Of a stretch of DNA of 64,000 nt, positions 63,426 to 64,000 are shown one piece after another. The notes under the pieces are model-generated. The model did not search any database, was not told the origin of the DNA, and was given only the letters and a program-made list of their open reading frames with translations. The position numbers were made by a program, and so were the translations under genes. Positions within the stretch are counted from its first letter, which is position 1, and each line of letters begins with the position of its first letter. The DNA comes from VXPQ01 sp965116435 (GTDB lineage Bacteria > Bacteroidota > Rhodothermia > Rhodothermales > VXPQ01): contig OZ220686.1 of NCBI GenBank assembly GCA_965116435.1, positions 930,001 through 994,000 of the forward strand, written 5' to 3'.

Positions 63426-64000
63426 ATGCCGGACAGAATACGGTATCTGACTGCGGGCGAATCGCATGGGGAGGCGCTGATAGGGATCGTCGAAGGGATG
63501 CCTGCGGGCGTACCGCTTTCGTCCGACGATATCAACCGCCACCTGGCCCGCCGCTGGCTGGGCTACGGACGAGGAGGCCGGGCGAAGATCGAACAGGACC
63601 GGGTGCACATCTATTCCGGGGTGCGTTTTTCCCGAACGATGGGCAGTCCGGTGGCCCTGCGCCTGGACAATGCGGCCTACCGGAAGGACAGGTCTGGATG
63701 GCCCGAGGTAATGTCCGTCGCGGGTTCGGGCGAAGGCGTGGAAAAAATCACGCTGCCGAGGCCGGGCCATGCCGACCTGACCGGCCTGCAGAAATACGGT
63801 TTCGACGACATTCGGCCGGTCATAGACCGGGCCAGCGCGCGCGAAACGGCCATGCGCGTGGCGTGTTGCACGCTTGCGCGGCAATTTTTGGCCCAGTTCG
63901 GGATTCAGGTGGGTAGCCATGTGCTGCGGATCGGCGACGTGGGGGAGATGGAATACGGATCGGATCGGGTGGCGGAGCTCCTTGCCGAGGGCGCGGAACA
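63426..64000 (+). CDS. aroC: Chorismate synthase, N-terminal part (runs off the right edge)
   Basis: The frame from ATG at 63426 is open to the window end, giving 191 codons of an expected 360 or so. Family signatures are YLTAGESHGEALIGIVEG (7-24), RWLGYGRGGRAKIEQD with the FMN-binding basic region, SGVRFSRTMGSPVAL, and RPGHADLTGLQKYGFDDIRPVIDRASARETAMRV-type sequence with the RASARETA motif. The enzyme converts 5-enolpyruvylshikimate-3-phosphate to chorismate, the last common step of aromatic amino acid synthesis. It is divergent from valS. Confidence 0.95.
   Translation, partial: MPDRIRYLTAGESHGEALIGIVEGMPAGVPLSSDDINRHLARRWLGYGRGGRAKIEQDRVHIYSGVRFSRTMGSPVALRLDNAAYRKDRSGWPEVMSVAGSGEGVEKITLPRPGHADLTGLQKYGFDDIRPVIDRASARETAMRVACCTLARQFLAQFGIQVGSHVLRIGDVGEMEYGSDRVAELLAEGAE

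Noticed and set aside
63383..63916. Plus-strand 177-codon frame at the right edge.
   Set aside because: It is an out-of-frame shadow of aroC, whose true frame starts at 63426 and shows the chorismate synthase signatures.

Overview
The window is about 64 kb of high-GC bacterial DNA. The coding style fits a Bacteroidota/Rhodothermota-like heterotroph: very long secreted beta-sandwich proteins, weak ribosome binding sites, ExbD/TonB-type envelope genes, and sulfatase and sugar-acid catabolism. That placement is inference from gene content; there is no rRNA here.

Region 1 (1-49.4 kb) is dominated by a minus-strand family of giant exported paralogues. Five span full length (5695-13473, 18559-26472, 26900-34183, 34450-39946 which is split by a frameshift, and 41503-49368). 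A sixth runs off the left edge (1-5567), and a short C-terminal relic of another lies at 18273-18476. All share a Sec signal peptide, a conserved N-terminal region of about 330 residues, a run of about 10-17 PKD/Ig-like modules (about 90-100 residues, usually two cysteines each), and a conserved C-terminal block of 470-620 residues. That block looks like a pilin/DUF4402-like domain followed by a PapD-chaperone-like domain and another beta domain. Each gene is preceded by a similar TTGA(T/C)T-type promoter and leader. Most end at or near a 45-bp palindrome, present in six copies.

Embedded in this array is an envelope operon (17923 down to 13547): a secreted protein, two ExbD/TolR-like proteins, a single-pass TonB/TolA-like protein and a TPR lipoprotein. 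It leads directly into the giant gene at 13473-5695. No ExbB/TolQ gene is visible. Between the giant genes at 40 and 41.5 kb lie two tandemly duplicated membrane/coiled-coil genes on the plus strand and a tRNA-Ala(GGC).

Region 2 (49.6-60.4 kb, minus strand) is a carbohydrate module. It holds a sugar-porter transporter, a glycosidase-like lipoprotein, a 1170-residue enzyme-like protein of unknown type, a KDPG-type aldolase, a type I sulfatase, and an SDR plus FAH hydrolase pair that matches the oxidative L-fucose/L-fuconate route. Together these suggest use of sulfated, fucose-containing polysaccharide.

Region 3 (60.5-64 kb) is housekeeping: valS on the minus strand and the start of aroC on the plus strand, running off the right edge.
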